Of a stretch of 64,000 nucleotides of DNA, positions 17,162-26,500 are shown piece after piece (the first letter of the stretch is position 1; each line of letters opens with the position of its first letter). Under the pieces are notes generated by a model, which was not told where the DNA came from, made no database searches, and worked only from the letters and a program-made list of their open reading frames with translations. Made by a program: the position numbers and the translations under genes. Source of the stretch: Symbiodinium natans (taxonomy: Eukaryota > Sar > Dinophyceae > Suessiales > Symbiodiniaceae); assembly GCA_905221605.1 (NCBI GenBank), contig CAJNDS010000429.1, positions 62,001 through 126,000 on the forward strand, given 5' to 3'.

Positions 17162-19324
17162 CTCGCGCCGCCATCCACGCCATGGCGCCCTGCTGCAGTC
17201 GATGTGGCAGCATACGCGTCGGCCGCGGCAGAGGCGAGCAATCTCTGTCACTATACCATTTTTGCACGATTCTTCTGTCGCCCAGGCTTCTGCACCAGCA
17301 TAGAGTGCCGACAAGAAGAGCAACAAGAAAAAGAGAGGGAGAAGCAAGCTGCTACAGCCAGAAGAGCAGCAGCAAAAGTCGGCGCCCGCGGACCCTTGCC
17401 AGCCAACTATAGTCGGAACGTGCAGAAACAGGAGCTTCAAGCAGCAAGGAAGAAAGAAGGCGGCGGCACCCGCGGGCCCATGCCAGGCGCAGGAGGTCGC
17501 CCAGAGGATGAGGACAGCCGCAGACTGCAGCGAAAGGAGCTGCAAGAAGCGAGGAAGGAAGAAGGCGGCGGCGCCCGCGGGCCCATGCCAGGCGCAGGAG
17601 GTCGCCCAGAGGATGAGGACAGCCGCAGACTGCAGCGAAAGGAGCTGCAAGAAGCGAGGAAGGAAGAAGGCGGCGGCGCCCGCGGGCCCATGCCAGGCGC
17701 AGGAGGTCGCCCAGAGGATGAGGACAGCCGCAGACTGCAACGAAAGGAGCTGCAAGAAGCGAGGAAGGAAGAAGGCGGCGGCGCCCGCGGGCCCATGCCA
17801 GGCGCAGGAGGTCGCCCAGAGGATGAGGACAACCGCAGACTGCAGCGAAAGGAGCTTCAAGAAGCGAGGAAGGAAGAAGGCGGCGGCACCCGCGGGCCCA
17901 TGCCAGGCACAGGAGGTCGCCCAGAGGATGAGGACAGCCGCAGACTGCAGCGAATGGAGCTGCAAGAAGCGAGGAAAGAAGCAGGCGGTGGCACCCGCGG
18001 GCCCATGCCAGGCGAAGGCGCAGGCGGTCGGCCATACATTCCAGAAGATCACAAGCATGGCCCACCATACCGCGACGAAGAACTACTCAGCGATGAAGAA
18101 ACGCAACGAAAATACAAAGACTTCGTGCGAAGCTGGACCCGGTTCGGTCTCTCTAGAATTTGCAAAACCTGCGGATCCCTGACTCCGTCAAGACACTGCC
18201 GACCGACTGGTCCGGCGCAGACCCCGAGTTGTCGAAACTGCCGAGAGAACAAGACAAGGTTCAGACTGCCAGCCTTGCTGCCTGTGCCACCGCCGCTGCA
18301 GCAGCTAAAGCCCATCGAGCAGCACCTTCTGGCCATGGCTCGCATATCACAAGTGGTGCTGGACAAGTTGCCTTCAGGAGGACCAAGCGCCCAGTGGGGC
18401 AGAATGTACGCCGTACTCATGGAGGATCCGTGCATTTGCGACGTCCTGACTGGCGCAGTCCTGCAAGAAGACGGCACGGTTCAGGTACAAGGCGTTGATG
18501 GCCTGACAGAATCTCCTGCCAGGCTAGAGAACCTGCACAGTGCTCTCAACGAACTCCGGACGCTGCACAAGCTGTACACAAACAGTCCCGCCGTGCACGA
18601 GGCCATCGAAAAGATGAGCCACATCATGAAGCACAAAAAGACACCCTCCACGACAACCGAAGCCAACCAAGACAGGAAGGAAACCAAGCAGGCAGAAGCA
18701 GACGAGGAGGAGGACCAGCAGTTCACCTACCTGGTTCCGAAAGATTTGAAGGTCCCCAGAGCAGACACGACCGAACTGCGTCAAACCAGAAGCAGCGCGG
18801 CCTTGATAGACGACATCGACGTGAAGTTCTTCCCGCACCTATTTCCCGAAGGAACTGACGGTTGGAAGCAAGAGTACCAAAGCTTTTCCCAATATGCCAG
18901 GAAACGCCTGCTGTCGCAGGACCAACGCTTCGAGACTTCTGCCTCCTACATCATGTGGCTCCTCGAGACACAAATGAAGAAGCGACTTTCCGGCAACGTG
19001 AACGTGCGGGTCGGCACGCAGCAAAAGCCAAGAGGATGTCACGGCTATCAAGATGGAAGCCGACGCGTCTACACTGCACTGCGGGACATTCCCGGCACAC
19101 AGCCATACCTATACGCAAAGAAGGGCATCGCGCTGAACATGTATGAGCAGCTCGGGCAGCCACAGTTCTTTCTGACACTGACCTGCCACGCCCAGCAACC
19201 GAGCATCCTGCTAGCAGCCATTTCGGCGCGCTTGTTGCGCCTGAATCCAAACCTGACACCTGCAGAGCTGCTTGGAAAAATTTGCATACAAGATGTTATA
19301 TGGTTGGTTCACAGTGCAACTTAA
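17162..19324 (+). CDS. Helitron Rep/helicase gene, N-terminal part
   Basis: Open frame from 17162, no ATG near its start, so the true start is unresolved. Residues ~75-285 are six 35-aa repeats (feature below). Next is a Cys-rich segment (ICKTCG ... CRNCRENKTRF) followed by LLPVPPPLQQLKPIEQHLLA, matching the DUF6570-type region found in Helitron proteins. Near the end, KFFPHLFPEGTDGW, YARKRLLSQDQRFETSASYI and LGQPQFFLTLTCHAQQP match the Helitron_like_N domain (P-x-LFP-x-G; lG.PtfF.TlTc). The frame ends at TAA 19322, with TAG at 19337 in the same phase, and the domain resumes in that phase from 19349. Confidence 0.85.
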   Translation, partial: LAPPSTPWRPAAVDVAAYASAAAEASNLCHYTIFARFFCRPGFCTSIECRQEEQQEKEREKQAATARRAAAKVGARGPLPANYSRNVQKQELQAARKKEGGGTRGPMPGAGGRPEDEDSRRLQRKELQEARKEEGGGARGPMPGAGGRPEDEDSRRLQRKELQEARKEEGGGARGPMPGAGGRPEDEDSRRLQRKELQEARKEEGGGARGPMPGAGGRPEDEDNRRLQRKELQEARKEEGGGTRGPMPGTGGRPEDEDSRRLQRMELQEARKEAGGGTRGPMPGEGAGGRPYIPEDHKHGPPYRDEELLSDEETQRKYKDFVRSWTRFGLSRICKTCGSLTPSRHCRPTGPAQTPSCRNCRENKTRFRLPALLPVPPPLQQLKPIEQHLLAMARISQVVLDKLPSGGPSAQWGRMYAVLMEDPCICDVLTGAVLQEDGTVQVQGVDGLTESPARLENLHSALNELRTLHKLYTNSPAVHEAIEKMSHIMKHKKTPSTTTEANQDRKETKQAEADEEEDQQFTYLVPKDLKVPRADTTELRQTRSSAALIDDIDVKFFPHLFPEGTDGWKQEYQSFSQYARKRLLSQDQRFETSASYIMWLLETQMKKRLSGNVNVRVGTQQKPRGCHGYQDGSRRVYTALRDIPGTQPYLYAKKGIALNMYEQLGQPQFFLTLTCHAQQPSILLAAISARLLRLNPNLTPAELLGKICIQDVIWLVHSAT
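17427..18020 (+). repeat. 105-bp in-frame tandem repeat, six copies
   Basis: Six head-to-tail copies of a 105-bp unit encoding 35 residues of the form KELQEARKEEGGGARGPMPG followed by AGGRPEDEDSRRLQR. Copies 2-4 are nearly identical; the first and last are diverged (ARKKEGGGT; ARKEAGGGT, MPGEGAGGRPYI). The length multiple of three and conserved frame show expansion under coding constraint. The product is a charged, Gly/Pro-containing linker. Confidence 0.95.
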
Positions 19325-19348
19325 AGAAACGTAGCGAAATAGCAACAC

Positions 19349-22300
19349 TTGCTACCCAATCCTTCGCACAACAACGTGAGGCTCGAACATGAGGCAGCTC
19401 AACTTCTTCGCAGCTATCAAAAGCCCGACTTCAGATGGGACGGCTTGTCTGCCAATCAGCTATGCAACCAACAACCAGCCGTCGTGGCTCGACAATTCAT
19501 GCATCAGCTACGGCAATTCCTGCGGTGGATGGCTCCACACATCAACGTGGACAAGAAGATCGATGCCAATGCCGACCCGGAAGACCAACACCACCAAGAA
19601 GACGAGGAAGACACGATCAGCGTAGCAGCACCAGCACCAGACACGTCAGGCCAACACCACACCATGCGCAAAGAAACACCACCGTTCCACGTTACCGAGT
19701 ACATCGTGCGCATAGAATGGCAGAAGCGAGGCTATCCACACGCCCACATCCTGCTGTGGATGAATCCAGCGCCGCCCACGGAGACACCAAACCCCCTACA
19801 AGCCGAGGACGTGGACTGGTCAGACGAGGAAGACTGCCGTCGATTCGTGCCAAAGACCGCTGAAGAGATCAGCGACAAATTCATATGCACGAAGTCGCCG
19901 GCAAGCTGGCGAGAATCCACCAAAACAGATGCAACAATCAGAGAGGTGAACGCCAAGCTAGCAGAGATGATGATACATCACTGCAGCGCCTACTGCGGCA
20001 AATTCGCGCTGGGGGCCTGTCGCTTCGGATTTCCTCGCGGCGAAGCCGACCGTTCACGCAGAAGAGATGCCCAGGAGATGTTCTTCAGTCGGTGGAAAAG
20101 CAGTTTAACAGCAAGGAGACAAAAGCGAGACTGCATGATGGGACAGTACAACGCCGCCATGCTACGAATGTGGAGAGCAAGCATGGACTTGCAGGTCATA
20201 TGTGAGCTCACGAGCGCCAGCCGCTACATACTGGGCTACACGTTCAAGTCCGAGGAAGACTTCATCGCAGCCCGTCGCATGCAAGCAGTCATAGAAAAGC
20301 TGGCCACGGAAAACAGCAACCAAGCTCTCAACGCGCAAGAGGTGTACCGAGCCGCACATGCAGCGCTGCAAGGCAGGACAACCTCCACCTTCGAAGCATG
20401 CCACTTGCTGCTGGGATTTCCGGTGGTCGAATTCTCCAGAGACAACACGTGGATCCAAGCAGGCCCGCCAGAAACCTGGACACTGTGGGTACCGCAACGA
20501 GAAGAAGCCCAAGCGATAAAGCAGCCGGACGCGTACTTCGCAAGCAAGCAAGGACAAGAATGCAGCATGCCCGTCGCCCAACGATGCTACCAGCACTTAC
20601 AAAAGGCCTTTGCAGAGCAAGAGACCGACGTACCGGTCGAAGGGTCCTCGCCAGTGAAGCGACGATGGAAAGACATCACTTTCTTCGACTTCTGCGCAGG
20701 CTTCAGGTTCATCGGCAAAGAATTCCCAGTTCCTCGAAAACGCCCAGCCATCGTGGGATATCGAAACTTCAGTCCGGACCTGGAGCCAGAAGCCTTCTAC
20801 TACTCCAAGCTGCTGCTGCACTTGACCTGGACGACGCCCGGAGAATGGTTGCGACCAGAAGACAAAAACAGCCACGCCGCAGCCTTCCAGCGAATCGCCC
20901 GCGACGACAAGCAGCATCCCACCTTCTTGGAATCCATCTGCTTACCTGCTCTGGATGGCACGGTCGAGGCAGCCCGCAAACTACAAGCAGTTCAAGCCGT
21001 CATGTACATGAAAGCCAAAATGGCACCCGCGGACCTCCGAGACGGTTGGTCGCACAGCCGCGCTGACGAGCAAAACTATCAAGATGCCCTCAAGATCATG
21101 GAGGCTCTGAGAGAGAGGCACGGAGGGACCATCGACTTTACGGCTCCAGACTTCGTGCCAACCGGCCCCGCAAGCAGCGCTTTCACACCAGTGGAAGGCG
21201 GAGAAGAAGCTTTCGGTCTGCTCACGACCAAGAACCCGGACCCAGAAACAGAACGACAACGACAGGCCATGGAGTACATCATTCGCACCGTCACGGACAA
21301 CCCGAACACCAAAGCCGGCCCCAGCACTCGACGCCTACGTCTCCTTCTGCACGGACCTGGAGGTTGCGGCAAATCAGTAGTGGTGCGCGCTGCTGCCCAC
21401 ATGCTTCGCCAAAGCGGCAAGGGCATAATCATAGCGGCGCCCACTGGCGTAGCAGCCTGCAATGTCAATGGCGTGACCCTACACCAATGCCTCTTCCTTC
21501 CGGTCGTGAACCGTAGCCACGGGAAAGCCTGCGACGCTCCGTTGCCGAGGGGCTCGCACCTCGCAGCCCTGCATGAACTCTGGGCACAAGTATCCGTGCT
21601 CATCGTGGACGAGATCAGCTTCATCTCCGCCTTCATGTTCGACCGCATAGACCAGCACCTGCGCATGGCCCGCAACATTCCCGACATCCCCTTCGGGGGG
21701 CTGCACGTGATCTTCTCGGGCGACCTCTACCAGCTGCCACCTCCAGGAGGCCACCCTTGCTTCTGCAGTTCCCTATGGTGCTTCTTCGAGCTATGCGAAC
21801 TGCAGGGCAATCAGCGTGCAGCGCAGGATCCAGAATGGGCCGCGCTACTAGCGCGAGTGCGCATCGGCACTTGGACAGAGGGGGACATTCGCATGCTGAG
21901 AAGCCTCGTCATCAAGAAGAACGGCAAGCAGCAGCCTGCAACAGAAGCCGTGCACCTCTACGCCACCCGCAAGGCCGTCGCAGAAGACAACCAGCAATAC
22001 CTAGACAAACACCTAGCCAGCACAGGCAGCCAACTCTACGAGTGCCCAGCCGTGGACATCAGCGTGAGAACGGGCGCGCCATTGCCGCCGGAACTCGCCT
22101 GGGCCGAACCAGAGAACACAGGAGGGCTCGAAGCCTTGCTGCGAATAGCAGTAGGAGTCCGAGTCATGCTCCGATTCAACATAGACGTTCGCGACAAGCT
22201 CGTCAACGGCGCGTGCGGAACAGTCACCCACATCGACGCCGAGGACACTGGAGAAGTGACAAAGATCTGGGTCAACTTCGAAGGACAAGCAGGAGCTCTC

Positions 22301-23596
22301 TGGTGCGAAGCAAAAGAAATGCAATCGGTGGCAATAACAAGACGAACAGCCACATTCCAGGACCAAACCGACAGCCGAGCGGAGCGCAAGCAGTTTCCAC
22401 TCGTGCTTGCCAAAGCCACCACCATACACAAAAGTCAGGCAGCCACATGCCATCAAGGAGCGCACTCTGCACTGGACAGCACAGTCACCCAAGAAGGACA
22501 GGCGTACGTCGCGCTTTCCCGCTGTCCCACCCGACAACATTGCACACTCAGGAATTTCAACCCTGCGTGCCTACGATTCAACTCGCATGCAGAATGGGCA
22601 CTCACGAAACTCAGAGAACAGCAAGCAGAGAAGTCAGGCAGCGAGCTCTGGTGCAAGCTCATGAAACCTCCGCACAACAAAGAATTCTACACCCAACGGC
22701 TGGCCAAGCTGCCCCACCCAGACCTCCACAACAACAACAGCCCAGACGACGAACGACCATGGCACTGCCCACGATGCGGCGAAGCCACAGCCCACACCAA
22801 ACCAGCGATGAATGCACACAAGCGCATCTGCCCGGCAGCGCCACCCAAAGCCAAAGCCAAAGCCAAAGCCAAAGCCAAAGCCAAAGCCAAAGGCAAAGGC
22901 AAAGGCAAAGGCAAAGGCAAACCGAAACAAAAAGCCACGAGCAACAAAAGAACCAGAAGCACAACTACGCCACCCGAAAGAACATCCTGCAAACACAACG
23001 CGGTGCATTGGCAAACCAGCACGTTACAGGACAAGAAGCGCAAACGAGGCACACCAGACAGCCCAACAAATAGCCCTCCCAGCAAGAAGACGTCAAGCAA
23101 CCAGACAGACGGCAGGCCATCAGAACAAAGCAACATCTTCTTCGAAGAACAAGAAGGAGCCCGATGCGGCAAGCATGCGCTCAACAATGCACTCGGACAC
23201 CATTTCTTCGACACCGCAGACATGCAGGACGCGGCCGAAACATTCATATGGGAGAACCCCGAACTCGGTGACGATATCGAAAGACACATCTCACCTGACG
23301 GAGACTATTCCATCGAAACCATGATGATGGCATTGCGAACCACGGCAATGAAGAAGTTCGGGCGCCTTTGCTGGCAAATGAGAGACACGCGTGCCACCAG
23401 CATCAGAGACCTGGACGATTGCGTCGGAGCAGTGCAGAACCACTACAACCAGCACTGGGTCGCCTTGAGGCGCACCGGCGAAAACTTCCTGTACGTGGAC
23501 TCTTTGAACCGAGCAAAGCAGGCAACCATCCTCACAACGGAAGAACTAGAAGCCAGACTGCGCGCCCATCCAACATATGCGATTCGCGAGATTTGA
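19349..23596 (+). CDS. Helitron HUH-Y2 Rep + PIF1 helicase + Josephin domain
   Basis: Residues are numbered from 19349, a continuation of the preceding frame. Rep: EWQKRGYPHAHILLW gives the HUH-type His-x-His (H131, H133), and RYILGY supplies two tyrosines four apart (Y293, Y297) as in Helitron Y2 nucleases. PIF1-type SF1B helicase: Walker A GPGGCGKS (669-676), Walker B IVDEIS (D754, E755), FSGDLYQLPPPGG, GVRVMLRFNID, TTIHKSQ, YVALSRC. C2HC finger: WHCPRCG to HKRIC, ~1138-1160. A Lys-Ala/Lys-Gly linker follows. The C-terminal ~155 residues resemble a Josephin deubiquitinase: EQEGARCGKHALNNALG (C1273), YSIETMMMALR, HWVAL (H1369), YVDSL (D1384). The Rep initiates rolling-circle transposition and the helicase unwinds DNA. 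Confidence 0.92.
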   Translation: MLPNPSHNNVRLEHEAAQLLRSYQKPDFRWDGLSANQLCNQQPAVVARQFMHQLRQFLRWMAPHINVDKKIDANADPEDQHHQEDEEDTISVAAPAPDTSGQHHTMRKETPPFHVTEYIVRIEWQKRGYPHAHILLWMNPAPPTETPNPLQAEDVDWSDEEDCRRFVPKTAEEISDKFICTKSPASWRESTKTDATIREVNAKLAEMMIHHCSAYCGKFALGACRFGFPRGEADRSRRRDAQEMFFSRWKSSLTARRQKRDCMMGQYNAAMLRMWRASMDLQVICELTSASRYILGYTFKSEEDFIAARRMQAVIEKLATENSNQALNAQEVYRAAHAALQGRTTSTFEACHLLLGFPVVEFSRDNTWIQAGPPETWTLWVPQREEAQAIKQPDAYFASKQGQECSMPVAQRCYQHLQKAFAEQETDVPVEGSSPVKRRWKDITFFDFCAGFRFIGKEFPVPRKRPAIVGYRNFSPDLEPEAFYYSKLLLHLTWTTPGEWLRPEDKNSHAAAFQRIARDDKQHPTFLESICLPALDGTVEAARKLQAVQAVMYMKAKMAPADLRDGWSHSRADEQNYQDALKIMEALRERHGGTIDFTAPDFVPTGPASSAFTPVEGGEEAFGLLTTKNPDPETERQRQAMEYIIRTVTDNPNTKAGPSTRRLRLLLHGPGGCGKSVVVRAAAHMLRQSGKGIIIAAPTGVAACNVNGVTLHQCLFLPVVNRSHGKACDAPLPRGSHLAALHELWAQVSVLIVDEISFISAFMFDRIDQHLRMARNIPDIPFGGLHVIFSGDLYQLPPPGGHPCFCSSLWCFFELCELQGNQRAAQDPEWAALLARVRIGTWTEGDIRMLRSLVIKKNGKQQPATEAVHLYATRKAVAEDNQQYLDKHLASTGSQLYECPAVDISVRTGAPLPPELAWAEPENTGGLEALLRIAVGVRVMLRFNIDVRDKLVNGACGTVTHIDAEDTGEVTKIWVNFEGQAGALWCEAKEMQSVAITRRTATFQDQTDSRAERKQFPLVLAKATTIHKSQAATCHQGAHSALDSTVTQEGQAYVALSRCPTRQHCTLRNFNPACLRFNSHAEWALTKLREQQAEKSGSELWCKLMKPPHNKEFYTQRLAKLPHPDLHNNNSPDDERPWHCPRCGEATAHTKPAMNAHKRICPAAPPKAKAKAKAKAKAKAKGKGKGKGKGKPKQKATSNKRTRSTTTPPERTSCKHNAVHWQTSTLQDKKRKRGTPDSPTNSPPSKKTSSNQTDGRPSEQSNIFFEEQEGARCGKHALNNALGHHFFDTADMQDAAETFIWENPELGDDIERHISPDGDYSIETMMMALRTTAMKKFGRLCWQMRDTRATSIRDLDDCVGAVQNHYNQHWVALRRTGENFLYVDSLNRAKQATILTTEELEARLRAHPTYAIREI
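22849..22922 (+). repeat. Hexanucleotide repeat encoding Lys-Ala/Lys-Gly
   Basis: About nine copies of GCCAAA followed by about five of GGCAAA, translated as alternating Lys-Ala then Lys-Gly. It forms a positively charged linker between the zinc finger and the Josephin-like domain, likely for non-specific DNA contact. Confidence 0.95.
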
Positions 23597-23931
23597 CAAT
23601 CTGCTCATCAACCACCTCTATGCAGCTCGGCCTGAGAGAATCAAGCAGCCTTTCAATTTCTTAAACTTTCGAAGAGTGTGATTTGCCGAGGCCTTCGGAA
23701 ACGTCACGACGGCCCAGAACTGAGCGTTCAGGTGCCAGTTTCACCTTGCACAACGACAAAGACTCCAAAAGCACGGTCCAAAACAAGCTCGTGCCGTAGT
23801 TTCTCAAAGCCATAAAACAGAATGTCAGAAGGGAATCTGCACAGGCTTATGTCTGCGTCACTTCATGCTGAGAGCATTCCTGGATCAAGACAAGTTTGAA
23901 ACCCATTGCATTGTCGTCGAGAAGAACAGCC
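23597..23931 (+). other. Spacer between helicase and nuclease genes
   Basis: No gene or repeat recognised. The nuclease frame is open ~12 codons upstream of its ATG, but no other start or splice signal is convincing. Confidence 0.5.
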
Positions 23932-25068
23932 ATGCCTCTCATCGAAGATTGCGCGCCATCCCCAGCAAGAAAGGTACGGAAACTGGACACCCAGCAGCAA
24001 AATCTCGTAAATCTGAAGATGCTGGGAGTGGACTTCGTGCTGCCCAAGCAAATTGCATACCAGGAACACTTATCCTCCTTTCCAGAACGTCCTCTCGAAC
24101 TACCAGCCACAATTCCTGACGACTTCGTGAAGGACACCCTGGCAGAATTGAACGCGCACCCGCGAGACAGAAATATCAGCTTCCAAGCAGACGACCACAT
24201 CTACTTTTGGAAAGGACAGCGTGTGTCCAAATCAGTCACCCAATTTATTCACAAATTCGCCGCACCGTTCTGCGAAGAGCAGGTCATCAGTTCAATGCGA
24301 GAAAGCTGCAACTGGCCTCGTCCCGGATACCTGAAGACCACGCTTTCAGAAAGCCAGAAGAATAAGCTGCGGAAGATCCCCGGCAGCGAAGAACTTCTCG
24401 CAGAGCTCCAACGACTAGAACGAGACGAACTCAAAGTATGCCGTCTGGCCTTCAAGCTGCGTGCAAACCATGCGAACAATCCAGAAAAGGATATAGATAT
24501 AGCAAATGCTCTGACAGAACTCGGTCTTTCCCAGGAAGAAATCATGCGCAAGTGGGAGAAAGCACGACAGGATGGAGCAAAAGAAGGCACGTGGATGCAC
24601 GCACAATTCCAGTGCCTGCTCAATGGTGGCACCGTTCCCGCAAAAACCACCGAAGTGTTTCTCCTGTCGCAATTTCTACGGTCACAAGCCAACACGAAGG
24701 CGTTCCGAACAGAGTGGCAAGTCTACGCAGACAGTGAAGACCTGGCGGGCAGCATCGACTATGTGGCGAAGCGGCCAGACAACAGCGTAGCCATCGTGGA
24801 TTGGAAACGCACAAGTCCATATCGGCTCCAACGCCAGACGTCCAACAAGTTCATGCGAACGCCACTGAGCCATGTCCCCGACTGCACTCTGTGGCACTAC
24901 CGCCTCCAGCTCAACGTTTACAAGTTCATTTTAGAAAAGTACTACGGAGAAACCGTTTCTGCCATGTACATAGTGGGAACCAATCCCGAATACGGAGATC
25001 AACCGTTCATAGACAACGTTCCCTTAATGGACCTTGAGACAAAGACTCTCCTAACGAACACGCAGTGA
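23932..25068 (+). CDS. PD-(D/E)XK superfamily nuclease, 378 aa
   Basis: Start at the first ATG (AGCC-ATG-C) of the open frame. Residues ~80-110 (HIYFWKGQRVSKSVTQFIH) resemble the lead-in of RecB/Cas4-like nucleases. A helix with GAKEGTWMHAQFQ (~220) fits the family's G-x-x-x-H helix (motif I). The core is seen as TEWQVY, LAGSIDYVAK (D276), VAIVDWKR (D290-x-K292, the catalytic D-x-K), then WHYRLQLNVYKFILEKYYG giving the Q-x-x-x-Y helix. These residues coordinate Mg2+ for DNA cleavage. The position right behind the HUH-Y2 helicase gene suggests an accessory role in transposition. A truncated copy of its 3' end is at 30668. Confidence 0.85.
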   Translation: MPLIEDCAPSPARKVRKLDTQQQNLVNLKMLGVDFVLPKQIAYQEHLSSFPERPLELPATIPDDFVKDTLAELNAHPRDRNISFQADDHIYFWKGQRVSKSVTQFIHKFAAPFCEEQVISSMRESCNWPRPGYLKTTLSESQKNKLRKIPGSEELLAELQRLERDELKVCRLAFKLRANHANNPEKDIDIANALTELGLSQEEIMRKWEKARQDGAKEGTWMHAQFQCLLNGGTVPAKTTEVFLLSQFLRSQANTKAFRTEWQVYADSEDLAGSIDYVAKRPDNSVAIVDWKRTSPYRLQRQTSNKFMRTPLSHVPDCTLWHYRLQLNVYKFILEKYYGETVSAMYIVGTNPEYGDQPFIDNVPLMDLETKTLLTNTQ

Positions 25069-26500
25069 GGAACAGCAAAAAATGAAGACCAGCGTGTGCT
25101 CTGCTTAAATCAGATGGTAACGACGGGCCTTGAGAACCCCCCCACCCTATCAGTTCCTTATGATATGATACTGATCCAACACCCGAAGGGGAATATCAGA
25201 GAATCATCCATGCAATAAATACAACGCGCTGGAAGACCCCTCGAAAGCCATCCCCCCCCCCCCACCAAAAAAAAGAGCCGCCCCAGGAAGCTCCCGAAAA
25301 GCATCAGGCGACTCCCCAAAAGACCATGGAACACAGAAACAACAAAAAGAACAAGAGCCCAGATTCCGATGCCCTGCCAGATAAACGGGCAACATTTTCC
25401 TCTTAGATAAGAAACTCGAAATAGCAAAAAAGAGAGGGACAAGCCCGGATGCCGGCGCCCTGCCAGAAAAACAGGTAGCATTGAGGGGCAGGCGCTCAGA
25501 AATAGCTAAAAAGAGGCAAAGGCCGCCCTAAAAAAGCCAAAATAGCAAAAACATAGGCAAAGGCCCGGGTTCCAGCGCCCTGCTGGAAAAAAGGCAACCT
25601 TTCCCCCTTAGACAGGCGCCCAGAAATAGCCAAAAAAGCAAAGACCCGGGTTCTAGCGCCTTGCCCAAAAACGGGCAGCATTTCAGCAAAAAAGAGGGGG
25701 GGAGAAGGAGCAAGATGAGCATCACCCTGAGCCAAAGGAGCAAAAGAAGAGGGGGACGGTTTGTCCCATGGTGAGCATCATAAAAACAAAAAGCAGAAGG
25801 GGCATCGGGCACTTGCAGGCAAAGCCGCTTCTCCTAGCCCCTTGAGCAAAAAGTCTGCTTCTTCTTCTTCTTCTGTCTTCTTCTGGCGCCTCCACTCCCA
25901 CCCCCTTCCCAGCAGGGCAGTGAAAGGCAGCCTAGGGAAACCGCAAGGGGTTGGAGCTTAGGGGCCTAAACCACGCAGGGTTTAGCGAAGGGCAGCCTAG
26001 GGTAACCGATTGGGGTTCGGGACTTCGGGGCCTACCCTAGAACCCTACCTAAACCGGGGGGAGGCTCCCGGCAGGGAACCCGCCCTCCACGTCGTCGTCG
26101 ATGTAGCCAATGCCTGCAGCAGGGCGGGGTTTTCAGGAGGAGGAAGAGAGGGGTTCAAAGCTTCTCTCTCTCACTCTCTCTCACCAGCCGGGCCTTGTCA
26201 CACGCAGGGCCGCAGCCCTCCCCACACCCCGCCCGGGCCCCCACCCACCCCTATTGGCTTGTGGAGCGGTTCAAGACATGTTGACAAGCAAGTTCAAGAT
26301 TCAAGACAACATGCCAAAAATCATGCAACTCCAAAACTCGCGAAAAAAAAACAAGAAAGAGCTGCAACTTTTGGTATATTAAACTCTAGATAGTTTGACA
26401 CGCCTTCAGAACAACGAAAACACTTAAAAACTCTTCCATCCTGAAAAATGATGAGTTCTGCTTCGCTTGCCGTGGGCTGGTCTGTCTGCGGGTCTCCCGC
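24822..26500 (+). repeat. Segmental duplication, copy 1 (without insert)
   Basis: From TCGGCTCCAACGCC inside the nuclease gene to GGGTCTCCCGC, this 1.68-kb segment is nearly identical to 30668-33856 after removing a 1,532-bp insert from the latter. Differences are scattered substitutions and 1-12 bp indels, so the duplication is recent relative to the surrounding repeats. Confidence 0.92.

Larger units (their letters stand above)
17162..25068 (+). mobile_element. Helitron-like element (coding part; ends not identified)
   Basis: The HUH-Y2 Rep/PIF1 protein defines a Helitron-class rolling-circle transposon. The following PD-(D/E)XK nuclease gene, same strand, 335 bp downstream, is probably part of the same unit. 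Neither a 5' TC nor a 3' hairpin-CTRR end could be assigned by eye. The element may extend upstream to include the cargo-like ORFs back to the window start. Confidence 0.75.

Noticed and set aside
17144-18068. Long minus-strand frames opposite the Helitron N-terminal repeat
   Set aside because: They are shadows of the 105-bp coding repeat; the + frame carries the domain homology.
22812-23324. Lys/Pro-rich + frame overlapping the helicase C-terminus
   Set aside because: A different phase of the GCCAAA hexanucleotide tract; the helicase frame has domain support on both sides.
25158-25812. Minus-strand hydrophobic frames in the nuclease 3' flank (repeated at 31000-31585)
   Set aside because: They arise from degenerate GCGCCCTGCC-type repeats and C/A homopolymers, are duplicated only with the segment, and have no domain.
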